Shown here in pieces: positions 16,666-23,910 of a stretch of DNA of 56,799 bases (the stretch's first letter is position 1; every line of letters begins with the position of its first letter). A program made the translations under genes and the position numbers. Below the pieces are notes generated by a model. That model saw only the letters and a program-made list of their open reading frames with translations, made no database searches and was not told the DNA's origin. This stretch comes from Aphodoplasma sp045592745 (GTDB lineage Bacteria; Bacillota; Clostridia; UBA1381; UMGS1253), in NCBI GenBank assembly GCA_045592745.1, contig JAZNVH010000012.1:1-56799 (forward strand). Reading direction: 5' to 3'.

Positions 16666-17197
16666 ATTTAATTTCTGAGAAACTGTTAAGTAGCTCTTGA
16701 AGGGTAGGCTCATTAGAGCTCTTCTTTTTTTTCTCTTCTTCTTTTCGGACATCAATGATGGCCTTTAATCGTTCGTCCATCTTCGTGTTTATCAATTGGG
16801 CTCTTTCGAGCTCTTCTAATTCTCCGTTATCCGCCGTAGCCAGTAGCAGCTTCATAGCAAACATATATTTTCTAATTGCATCGTCAAATGATGTTTTTGA
16901 AAAAAGTCTGTTGAGATCTTCTGCCTTGTTTCTTGTGCCGCCACTTTTTTCGGTTACGGCCTTTTCTTTTTTTGCTGTACCTATGATTAAACTCTCTGCT
17001 ATAGCGTCAAGATCTTTTTCATAAAAGAACTCTGGACCTATGCCATAAAAAATTGATAATTTTTCCCGGTTAGTTTCAGATGCGATAGAAGAACTGTTTT
17101 CCCAATTTGCAATGGTAACCCTATTGACCCCTAATGCATTTGCTACATGTTCTTGCGTTGCACCATAGATTTCACGGATTTTTTTCAAATTGTTCAT
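16664..17197 (-). CDS. Xre-family HTH transcriptional regulator
   Basis: A 177-aa protein with an N-terminal Xre/Cro helix-turn-helix (about 4-58: KIREIYGATQEHVANALGV, TIANWE) and a C-terminal helical region rich in K and E that may mediate oligomerisation. The start at 17197 follows GGAGAGGTG on the minus strand; the frame extends further upstream without support. A strong promoter lies at 17221-17249. Being the island gene closest to the tRNA, it is a plausible element-encoded repressor. No adjacent toxin or peptidase is seen. Confidence 0.85.
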   Translation of the reverse strand: MNNLKKIREIYGATQEHVANALGVNRVTIANWENSSSIASETNREKLSIFYGIGPEFFYEKDLDAIAESLIIGTAKKEKAVTEKSGGTRNKAEDLNRLFSKTSFDDAIRKYMFAMKLLLATADNGELEELERAQLINTKMDERLKAIIDVRKEEEKKKKSSNEPTLQELLNSFSEIK

Positions 17198-17220
17198 AGT
17201 CACCTCTCCTTTCAAAAAGT

Positions 17221-17249
17221 ATTATATCAATAAATTTTTGTAATGTCAA
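17221..17249 (-). promoter_or_regulatory. Promoter of the Xre regulator
   Basis: Minus strand: TTGACA (complement 17244-17249), 17-nt spacer, TATAAT (complement 17221-17226), a consensus sigma-A promoter. Repeats of TTTTTGTAA around the -35 may be binding sites for the regulator itself. Confidence 0.75.
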
Positions 17250-17289
17250 GTATTTTTGTAAAAATGTAATATATTGTAGTGTTGCGTTT

Positions 17290-17326
17290 AAAAAACAAGG
17301 CTTTTGAGATTTCTCAAAAGCCTTGT
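17290..17326 (-). terminator. Terminator of tRNA-Ser
   Basis: Perfect 15-bp stem ACAAGGCTTTTGAGA (17295-17309) / its complement (17312-17326), followed on the minus strand by a T-tract. It begins directly after the CCA end of tRNA-Ser. Confidence 0.85.
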
Positions 17327-17327
17327 G

Positions 17328-17422
17328 TGGCGGACAGGGTGGGATTCGAACCCACGTGCCGGATTGAATACCGACAAACTGATTTCGAGTCAGCCCCGTT
17401 ATGACCACTTCGATACCTGTCC
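17328..17422 (-). tRNA. tRNA-Ser (anticodon CGA)
   Basis: Minus-strand type II tRNA of 95 nt including an encoded CCA. The acceptor stem GGACAGG pairs with CCTGTCC, discriminator G73 is present, the anticodon loop is CTCGAAA (anticodon CGA, reads UCG), there is a long variable arm typical of serine tRNAs, and a GTTCGAATC T-loop. Its 3' end faces the accessory island, a usual arrangement for tRNA-targeted integrative elements. The gene is intact. Confidence 0.95.
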
Positions 17423-17861
17423 GTGTGTATGTTTGAACTCCGATTTGACGGAGAAAAAACAAGCAAATTATAAAATTTTGTTAGAAAAATGTTAGAAATG
17501 GCTAGAAAAACCGCTAGATAAGGGTGTAAAAACAAGGTTTGAACCTCGCTTAAACCCGCACGGTTAAGCCATTTGTGGGGGTACAGTTACAGTGTAACCG
17601 AGGGGATTTCGAGTTATTTCCATTATAATTACCTTGATATAACTCCAAATATAAATTATCGCCTATGCAATAATCGCAATTAATAATATATCATAAAAAC
17701 TTGCATTGTGTCAAGATAATAAATGAAATATTATAAGAAAAATGTGTTTTGCTTCAATAATGACCAAATACCTACAAAGGTCTTTACTTATAAACTTTTT
17801 TGTAGTAATATATAATATAGAGTTTTATGCTGTGATATATAATTTATAAAAGGTTGGTTTA
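17423..17861. other. Gene-poor spacer between tRNA-Ser and the methionine gamma-lyase-like gene
   Basis: No gene is supported here. Visible items are a small perfect inverted repeat GTTAC-AGT-GTAAC (17586-17598) and a copy of GATTTCGAGT (17605-17614), which also occurs in the tRNA-Ser anticodon arm (17381-17390). The rest is AT-rich without clear terminator or ORF. It may be scar sequence from an older integration event. Confidence 0.4.
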
Positions 17862-19142
17862 ATGATGAAAGATAATTTTTCTGTGCAAAATGAGTTTGGA
17901 ATATCGCAAAAAGTAATAGATGCAGTTTTGGCAGCAGAAGCTTCTGCTGCTGAAAGCTTTGAGAGAATTGATAAAAATGCTTTTATAAATCAGGCAAGGG
18001 TTATGAAGGCATTTTCTAATAATATGATAGGTGAAGCGCATTTTGTTTCAACGACGGGCTATGGGTATAACGATATGGGCAGAGAGGCAATTGATCGCGT
18101 ATATGCTCAGGTGTTCGGCTGCGAGGATGCGCTTGTGCGCCATAACATTATATCTGGCACACACGCAATTTCAACTGCACTTTTTGCTGTTTTGCGTCCG
18201 GGCGATACTTTGGTAGCTGTTACAGGCAAGCCTTATGATACTCTTGAAGAAGTTATTGGTATAAGAGGTGAGGGGGATGGCTCACTTGCTGATTTTGGAG
18301 TATCGTACAAACAGGTTGATTTACTGGCTGAGGGTGGAGCAGACTTTGATGGCATAAAGGCAGCGATTGATGAGAGTGTCAAGGCTGTGATACTTCAGCG
18401 TTCAAAGGGTTATGAGTGGCGCGACACATTCTCGGTTGCAGAGCTTAATAAAATTATAGATTTTGTTCACTCGATAAGAGAGGATATAATTTGCATAGTT
18501 GATAACTGCTATGGTGAATTTGCCGAAACGAGTGAACCACGAGGCGATTTGATTGTCGGCTCTCTTATAAAAAATCCGGGTGGGGGAATTGCAAAGACAG
18601 GCGGATATATTGCAGGTAAAGCACGCTTGGTAGAGCTTGCGGCATATCGCCTTACATCTGTTGGGATAGGTAAGGAATGCGGCGCAACACTTGGGCAAAA
18701 TGCAGCTATGCTGCAGGGCTTTTTCATGGCACCTCATATCGTTGCACAGGCGCTTAAAAGTGCGTGTCTTTGCAGTGCAGTATTTGATAAACTTGGTTTT
18801 GATGTGCGCCCCAAACCATCGCAGGCTATGGGCGATATCATAACATCTGTAAAGCTTGGCTCAGAGGAGCTTGTTGTAGCGTTTTGTCAAGGCATCCAAA
18901 AAGGTGCTCCGGTTGATTCTTTTGTAGAGCCACAGCCATGGGATATGCCCGGATATGCCGATAAGGTAATTATGGCAGCTGGCGCATTTGTGCAGGGCTC
19001 GTCAATTGAACTTTCAGCCGATGCTCCTATAAAGCCACCGTATGTTGCCTATATTCAGGGCGGACTTACATATGAGTCGGCAAAAATCGGTATTATGACA
19101 GCGGTGCAGAAGGTAATTGATATAATTGAAACAAAAAACTAA
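17862..19142 (+). CDS. Methionine gamma-lyase family PLP-dependent protein (YnbB-like)
   Basis: A 426-aa PLP enzyme of the group annotated as methionine gamma-lyase family (aluminium-resistance/YnbB type), widespread in Firmicutes. It has the TGYGYNDMGREAIDRVYAQVFG segment (longer run not quoted), RHNIISGTHAIS cofactor-phosphate region, IVDNCYGEF and the PLP lysine in NPGGGIAKTGGY (K245). Full length. It acts on sulfur amino acids or related beta/gamma-substituted amino acids; the true substrate is not settled for this subfamily. ATG 17862 is weakly preceded by AAAGGTTGG. It is followed by the pheST T-box promoter, so it is monocistronic. Confidence 0.88.
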   Translation: MMKDNFSVQNEFGISQKVIDAVLAAEASAAESFERIDKNAFINQARVMKAFSNNMIGEAHFVSTTGYGYNDMGREAIDRVYAQVFGCEDALVRHNIISGTHAISTALFAVLRPGDTLVAVTGKPYDTLEEVIGIRGEGDGSLADFGVSYKQVDLLAEGGADFDGIKAAIDESVKAVILQRSKGYEWRDTFSVAELNKIIDFVHSIREDIICIVDNCYGEFAETSEPRGDLIVGSLIKNPGGGIAKTGGYIAGKARLVELAAYRLTSVGIGKECGATLGQNAAMLQGFFMAPHIVAQALKSACLCSAVFDKLGFDVRPKPSQAMGDIITSVKLGSEELVVAFCQGIQKGAPVDSFVEPQPWDMPGYADKVIMAAGAFVQGSSIELSADAPIKPPYVAYIQGGLTYESAKIGIMTAVQKVIDIIETKN

Positions 19143-19149
19143 AAAACAG

Positions 19150-19178
19150 TTGCATTTTTAAAAATGTAGTGATATACT
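19150..19178 (+). promoter_or_regulatory. Promoter of the pheST transcript
   Basis: TTGCAT (19150-19155), 17-nt spacer, TATACT (19173-19178); predicted start near 19185, at the beginning of the T-box leader. Confidence 0.65.
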
Positions 19179-19184
19179 ATAGGA

Positions 19185-19449
19185 AATGTTATATTAAAGA
19201 CGATGAAAAAGTTAAGTAGATTTTATATACGCCCAAAAAGAGAGAAGGTGTCGGCGGCTGGAAGCACTTTCGGAAACGGATAAGATTGAAATTTCGCTTT
19301 GGAGTTGCGCATTGAACAGCTTTTTACTAAGTAGGTGTTGCCGGCGGCGGTCGTTATGACGTATAAAAGTGCCCGCGTGTGCGGGAATATGGGTGGTACC
19401 ACGGAGAATTACGCTTCGTCCCTGATTTGCGGGGGTGGGGCGTTTTTTA
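19185..19449 (+). promoter_or_regulatory. T-box riboswitch leader of pheS-pheT
   Basis: A tRNA-sensing T-box leader. Diagnostic parts are AGAGAG in the Stem I region, the post-Stem-I AAGTAGG, the T-box core GGGTGGTACCACGG (19391-19404) and a terminator formed by ACGCTTCGTCCCT (19411-19423) with GGGGGTGGGGCGT (19431-19443) followed by TTTTTT. Uncharged tRNA pairing with the T-box would favour antitermination. The downstream genes imply tRNA-Phe, but I could not place a UUC/UUU specifier confidently by eye (see findings). Confidence 0.9.
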
Positions 19450-19506
19450 CATAACACGTCTTTGTGCGTATTGAGTAAGTATATATACAGAAAGGAACAT
19501 ATAAAA

Positions 19507-20526
19507 ATGAAAGAAAAGATTGAAAATATTAAATTACAAGCCATGGTAGAAATCGAAGCAATATCTGATTTAAAGCTTGCTGATGAATTCAGGGTAAAAT
19601 ATCTTGGTAAAAAAGGTGAGCTTACAAGTGTGCTTCGCGGTATGGGTGCGCTTTCGCCGGAAGAAAGACCGATAATTGGTGCGCTTGCAAACAAAGTGCG
19701 TGAGCAGATTGAAGAGAGTTTGCAAAATAAAATAGAGGCTCTTTCTGCAAAACAGCAGAACGAAAAGCTTGCAGCAGAAGAAATTGACGTAACTATTCAC
19801 GGCAAAAAGCCACAGGTGGGACGTCTTCATCCACTGTCGGCAGTGCTCGACAGAATCAAGGATATATTTATCGGTATGGGCTTTACAATTGCAGAAGGCC
19901 CCGAAGTAGAGCTTGATTATTATAACTTTGAGGCACTTAATATACCTAAAAATCACCCTGCACGTGATTCGCAGGATACATTTTATATAAACGAAAACGT
20001 TGTTTTGCGTTCACAGACATCACCTGTTCAGGTGCGTGTTATGGAAAACACAAAACCGCCTATAAGAATAATTGCCCCGGGAAGAGTTTACAGAAGTGAT
20101 GCGGTTGATGCTACTCACTCACCGCTTTTCCATCAGATTGAGGGCCTTGTTGTTGATAAGGGTATCACGATGGGCGATTTAAAAGGAACTCTTGAGGTAT
20201 TTGTGCGTGCACTTTATGGCGAAGAGGCAAAGGTTCGCTTCCGCCCGCATCATTTCCCGTTCACAGAGCCAAGTGCTGAGGTTGACGTATCGTGCTTTGT
20301 ATGTAACGGCGAAGGCTGCAGCGTATGTAAGGGTGAAGGCTGGATTGAAATTCTTGGTGCCGGTATGGTGCACCCAAGAGTGCTTAAAAACTGCGGAATT
20401 GACCCTGAGGAATACAGCGGATTTGCGTTTGGACTCGGACTTGAACGTGTGGCAATGCGTCATTATGACATTGACGATTTGCGTTTGTTCTTCGATAATG
20501 ATATGAGATTTTTAAAACAGTTTTAA
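19507..20526 (+). CDS. pheS: Phenylalanyl-tRNA synthetase alpha subunit
   Basis: Catalytic alpha subunit of the (alpha-beta)2 phenylalanyl-tRNA synthetase, 339 aa, normal length. N-terminal coiled coil (about 1-85), then the class II core with motif 2 (RFRPHHFPFTEPSAEVDV) and motif 3 (GFAFGLGLERVAMRHY). A CNGEGCSVCKGEGW insertion carries Cys residues often seen in Firmicute PheS. The start ATG 19507 has AAAGGAA at 19491-19497; the longer frame from 19435 would begin inside the T-box terminator. Controlled by the T-box upstream and followed 31 nt later by pheT. Confidence 0.97.
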   Translation: MKEKIENIKLQAMVEIEAISDLKLADEFRVKYLGKKGELTSVLRGMGALSPEERPIIGALANKVREQIEESLQNKIEALSAKQQNEKLAAEEIDVTIHGKKPQVGRLHPLSAVLDRIKDIFIGMGFTIAEGPEVELDYYNFEALNIPKNHPARDSQDTFYINENVVLRSQTSPVQVRVMENTKPPIRIIAPGRVYRSDAVDATHSPLFHQIEGLVVDKGITMGDLKGTLEVFVRALYGEEAKVRFRPHHFPFTEPSAEVDVSCFVCNGEGCSVCKGEGWIEILGAGMVHPRVLKNCGIDPEEYSGFAFGLGLERVAMRHYDIDDLRLFFDNDMRFLKQF

Positions 20527-20557
20527 TTCAGAGCGGACAGAAGGGAGAGAGTGAATA

Positions 20558-22945
20558 ATGAAAGTAGCAATGAGTTGGTTTAACGATTTTACTGATATTT
20601 CTGATATAGAGCCAAAACAGTATGCAGATGCGCTGACAATGTCGGGCACAATGGTTGAAGGCGTAGAGGCACTTGGCGCAGAGCTTGTAAATGTTGTTAC
20701 GGGCAAAATTACCGAGATAACAAAACATGAAAACGCTGACAGTTTGCAGGTATGTATGCTTGATGTGGGCAACGGCGAGCCGCTCCAGATTGTAACGGGA
20801 GCAACAAATGTAAAGGTGGGACAGATTGTTCCTGTAGCGCTTCACGGTGCAAAGCTTGCGGGCGGAGTTACAATCAAAAAGGGCAAGCTTCGCGGTGTAG
20901 TATCGAACGGTATGCTTTGCTCACATGAGGAGCTTGGCATAAGCGCCCAGGATTTGGGATATGAGCCCGAATACGGAATTTTGATTTTAAATCCCGAAAC
21001 ACCTGTTGGCATTGACATAAAAGAGGTGTTTGGACTTAACGAAAATGTTATTGAGTTTGAAATTACATCGAACAGACCTGACTGTCAGAGTGTAATCGGA
21101 CTTGCGCGTGAAACTGCGGTAACGTTTAATCGTCCGTTCAACCTTAAAAAACCCGTTGCACAGGGAAACAACGAAAATGTAGCCGATTTTGCAAAGGTAG
21201 ATGTTATGGATAAAGAGTATTGTCCTCGCTACTGTGCAAGAATGGTTAAAAACGTTAAAATCGGACCGTCGCCTGCGTGGATGGTAAAGCGCCTTCAGGC
21301 AAGCGGAATCCGCTCGATAAATAACATAGTAGATATCACAAACTATTTGCTTTTAGAGTATGGTCAGCCGATGCACGCATTTGACCTTCGCGATATAAGC
21401 GGTTCGCACATTATTGTGCGCCGTGCAAATGATGGCGAAAAGATTACAACGCTTGATGAGGTGGAACGCACTCTTGATTCATCTATGCTTGTAATCGCTG
21501 ACGAAGCGCGTGCAGTTGCCGTTGCAGGTGTTATGGGCGCACTTAACTCTGAGGTTAAAGAAGATACAACAACCGTACTTTTTGAGAGTGCAAACTTTGA
21601 TGGAGCGTCGGTGCGTGTTACTGCCAAAAAGCTTGGTATGCGTACAGAGGCAAGTGCCAAATATGAAAAAGGACTTGATGCGAATATGACACTTGATGCC
21701 GTAAATCGTGCGTGCGAGCTTGTAGAAATGCTTGGTGCAGGAGAGGTTGTCGGCGGTGTTATTGATGTATGCGGCGAGCTTTCGACGGGACGCACACTTG
21801 ATTTGTGTCCTGACAAAATAAATAAGTTCCTTGGTGCTGATATAAGCACAGAGTTTATGGTTGATACTCTTCGCCGTCTTGATTTTGAGGTAGATACTGA
21901 CAAAATGACGGTCAAAGCGCCTACTTACAGAGCTGATGTAGAATCTCAGGCAGACCTTGCCGAAGAGATTGTACGAATTTATGGCTATAATAACATTGAG
22001 TCAACGCTTATGTCGGGAAATGTTACAACGGGTGGCAAGAATGCAAAGCAGAGCTTTGAGGATTTGGTTAAAAAGGCGCTTACATCACAGGGAATGTACG
22101 AAATAATGACGTATTCTTTTACAAACCCGAACGTGTTTGACAGACTTTGCATTGACAAAGATTCACCGCTTAGAAACGTTGTTACAATTACAAATCCGCT
22201 TGGCGAGGAAAACTCAATTATGCGTACTACAACAGTTTCGTCTATGCTTGAGATATTAGAGAAAAACTACAAGCAGAGAAACGCATATGCACCGCTTTTT
22301 GAAATCGGAAAAATATATGTTCCGCAGGAGGGCGAGCTTCTTCCAAAGGAAAGCGATGTTGTTACGCTCGGTATGTATGGCGTGGATGTTGATTTTTATA
22401 CAATCAAGGGAATGATTGAGGGATTGTTTGATATCGTTGGCACAAACGATTATAAGTTTGTACCAAAAAAGGATAATGCGACATATCATCCGGGAAGATG
22501 TGCCGAAATTTACTTTGGCACAAATCTTGCGGGTTATATAGGTCAGATTCATCCGAAAATATCAAAGGATTATGGAATTGATGTCGAATGTTATATTGCA
22601 GAGCTTGATTTTGGCATGCTTTTTGATGCATCGAACCATAAACAGACATATAAAAAGCTTCCAAAATATCCTGCTGTTTCGCGTGATATTGCAATTTTGG
22701 TTGATGACAGCGTTCTTTCGGGCGATATAGAAGATACAATTAAGCGTGCGGGCGGAAAGCTTCTTGATAATGTTGAATTCTTTGATGCATATAAGGGTGC
22801 GCAGATTCCCGAGGGTAAGAAGAGCATGGCATACTCAGCAACCTTCCGCGCTGATGACAGAACTCTAAATGAAGAAGAAATCACAAAGGTTATGGATAAG
22901 ATACTTAAAAATCTTAAAAATAATCTTGGAGCAGAGTTGAGATAA
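20558..22945 (+). CDS. pheT: Phenylalanyl-tRNA synthetase beta subunit
   Basis: Beta subunit, 795 aa, full length. In order: N-terminal tRNA-binding OB domain (about 40-150, HENADSLQVCMLDVG), B3/B4 editing domain (about 200-380), B5 domain (about 395-475), the catalytic-like core, and a C-terminal anticodon-binding FDX-ACB domain (about 700-795, LPKYPAVSRDIAILVDD). It hydrolyses mischarged Tyr-tRNAPhe and binds the tRNA anticodon. Co-transcribed with pheS under the T-box. GGGAGAG precedes the ATG. Confidence 0.97.
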   Translation: MKVAMSWFNDFTDISDIEPKQYADALTMSGTMVEGVEALGAELVNVVTGKITEITKHENADSLQVCMLDVGNGEPLQIVTGATNVKVGQIVPVALHGAKLAGGVTIKKGKLRGVVSNGMLCSHEELGISAQDLGYEPEYGILILNPETPVGIDIKEVFGLNENVIEFEITSNRPDCQSVIGLARETAVTFNRPFNLKKPVAQGNNENVADFAKVDVMDKEYCPRYCARMVKNVKIGPSPAWMVKRLQASGIRSINNIVDITNYLLLEYGQPMHAFDLRDISGSHIIVRRANDGEKITTLDEVERTLDSSMLVIADEARAVAVAGVMGALNSEVKEDTTTVLFESANFDGASVRVTAKKLGMRTEASAKYEKGLDANMTLDAVNRACELVEMLGAGEVVGGVIDVCGELSTGRTLDLCPDKINKFLGADISTEFMVDTLRRLDFEVDTDKMTVKAPTYRADVESQADLAEEIVRIYGYNNIESTLMSGNVTTGGKNAKQSFEDLVKKALTSQGMYEIMTYSFTNPNVFDRLCIDKDSPLRNVVTITNPLGEENSIMRTTTVSSMLEILEKNYKQRNAYAPLFEIGKIYVPQEGELLPKESDVVTLGMYGVDVDFYTIKGMIEGLFDIVGTNDYKFVPKKDNATYHPGRCAEIYFGTNLAGYIGQIHPKISKDYGIDVECYIAELDFGMLFDASNHKQTYKKLPKYPAVSRDIAILVDDSVLSGDIEDTIKRAGGKLLDNVEFFDAYKGAQIPEGKKSMAYSATFRADDRTLNEEEITKVMDKILKNLKNNLGAELR

Positions 22946-22968
22946 ACTAAGCAAAAATAAGAACCTCA

Positions 22969-23002
22969 CGAAATATTAACAAGCTAACGCTTGAGTATTT
23001 CG
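22969..23002 (+). other. Stable hairpin after pheT
   Basis: CGAAATATT pairs with AGTATTTCG and an inner CAAGC/GCTTG stem closes on a TAAC loop. There is no T-run after it, so it may protect the pheST mRNA 3' end or act as a weak or Rho-linked end rather than as a classical terminator. Confidence 0.5.
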
Positions 23003-23053
23003 GAGAACCTTGTTGTTTCACAATAAAAAAAGATAAAATTGTAAAAATTTATC

Positions 23054-23082
23054 TTGCAAAGTGCAAAAGCTTGTGGTATAAT
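23054..23082 (+). promoter_or_regulatory. Promoter of rpmE
   Basis: TTGCAA (23054-23059), 17-nt spacer, TATAAT (23077-23082), about 50 nt ahead of the rpmE start. Confidence 0.75.
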
Positions 23083-23137
23083 TATCAAGGTATGGGCAAA
23101 AGCTCATAATAAAATATACAGAAAGGAGCCTTGCGAC

Positions 23138-23341
23138 ATGAAAGAAGGAATACATCCTGATTACAAACCAACAACGATTACATGTGCTTGCGGAGAAGTA
23201 ATTGAAACAGCTTCTACAAAAGAGAACATCAAAGTCGAAATTTGCTCAAAATGTCATCCATTCTTCACAGGTAAGCAGAAGCTTGTTGATACTGGCGGAC
23301 GTGTTGAGAAATTTAAGAAGCGTTTTGGTTTGGACAAATAA
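23138..23341 (+). CDS. rpmE: 50S ribosomal protein L31
   Basis: L31, 67 aa, of the zinc-binding (C+) type: Cys16, Cys18, Cys36 and Cys39, the last two in CSKCHPFFTGKQK. Starts MKEGIHPDYK, the family's standard N-terminus, with GAAAGGAG upstream; the frame open to 23054 overlaps its own promoter and is not used. In other Firmicutes zinc-type L31 is replaced by a Cys-less paralogue under zinc starvation; no paralogue is in this window. Confidence 0.95.
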   Translation: MKEGIHPDYKPTTITCACGEVIETASTKENIKVEICSKCHPFFTGKQKLVDTGGRVEKFKKRFGLDK

Positions 23342-23395
23342 TTTTTGTCATAGTTTAATTTGACAATCTAAGTGAAACCTTCTCGCGGATTTTGG

Positions 23396-23418
23396 TTCTC
23401 CAGCCTTTTCTGGGAGAA
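23396..23418 (+). promoter_or_regulatory. Leader hairpin upstream of rpsO
   Basis: TTCTCCAG (23396-23403) pairs with CTGGGAGAA (23410-23418) with a single bulged G, ending about 35 nt before the rpsO start. S15 commonly represses its own mRNA through leader structures that differ among phyla; this is a candidate binding element. Confidence 0.45.
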
Positions 23419-23452
23419 TGGTGCTGTTTAAAAATAGTTGGAGGTGAAAGAA

Positions 23453-23716
23453 ATGATTAAAGAGGTAAAAACATCAATTATCGAAACATATCGTGTGCAC
23501 GAAACTGACACAGGTTCACCTGAGGTTCAGATTGCAATGCTTACAGAGAGAATTAATCATCTTACAGAGCATTTGAAGACACACAAAAAGGATCATCACT
23601 CAAGACGTGGTCTTTTGAAAATGGTTGGTAAAAGACGTGGTCTTTTGGCTTATCTTATGAAGAAGGATATCGAAAGATATCGTGCTATCGTAAGCAAGTT
23701 GAATTTGAGAAAGTAG
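23453..23716 (+). CDS. rpsO: 30S ribosomal protein S15
   Basis: S15, 87 aa, the normal length. It has the HETDTGSPEVQIA, LTEHLKTHKKDHHSRRGLL and GKRRGLLAYL blocks that bind 16S rRNA helix 22 junctions. The ATG at 23453 lies 6 nt after GGAGGTG; the frame from a TTG at 23438 includes the ribosome site and is rejected. rpsO-pnp order is conserved in bacteria. Confidence 0.96.
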   Translation: MIKEVKTSIIETYRVHETDTGSPEVQIAMLTERINHLTEHLKTHKKDHHSRRGLLKMVGKRRGLLAYLMKKDIERYRAIVSKLNLRK

Positions 23717-23726
23717 TTTTATATAT

Positions 23727-23760
23727 AAATGAGCGGAAAAACCACTTCCGCTCATTTATT
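23727..23760 (+). terminator. Terminator or processing hairpin after rpsO
   Basis: AAATGAGCGGAA (23727-23738) pairs with TTCCGCTCATTT (23746-23757), loop AAACCAC-like, followed by a short AT-rich run. It separates rpsO from the pnp leader; the weak T-tract suggests partial read-through. Confidence 0.65.
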
Positions 23761-23796
23761 GTATACAAATTAATCATCTGCGCGGTGTAAAATTGA

Positions 23797-23861
23797 CGAT
23801 TAGCAGTTAGATTTGCGTTTCAGAGGCATTTTTGGAGCATAAATCTAAGTGCTAAACATCG
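23797..23861 (+). promoter_or_regulatory. Long stem-loop in the pnp leader
   Basis: TTAGCA-G-TTAGATTT (23800-23814) pairs with AAATCTAA-G-TGCTAA (23841-23855): fourteen base pairs interrupted by one G-G mismatch, with a 26-nt loop; CGA/TCG extends the base past a three-nt bulge. It ends 50 nt before the pnp start. In E. coli an RNase III-cleaved pnp leader stem mediates PNPase autoregulation; a similar role here is inferred. Confidence 0.6.
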
Positions 23862-23910
23862 GTTTTTGCCGCACAAATGATAAAAAATACAAAGGAAAGA
23901 GGTAAAAATT

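Noticed and set aside
1..17327. CRISPR array, transposase or integrase in the island
   Set aside because: No regularly spaced repeats, transposase or tyrosine/serine recombinase were seen on either strand.
17172..17535. Open frames on both strands across tRNA-Ser and its terminator
   Set aside because: They overlap an intact tRNA gene and its hairpin; no ribosome sites.
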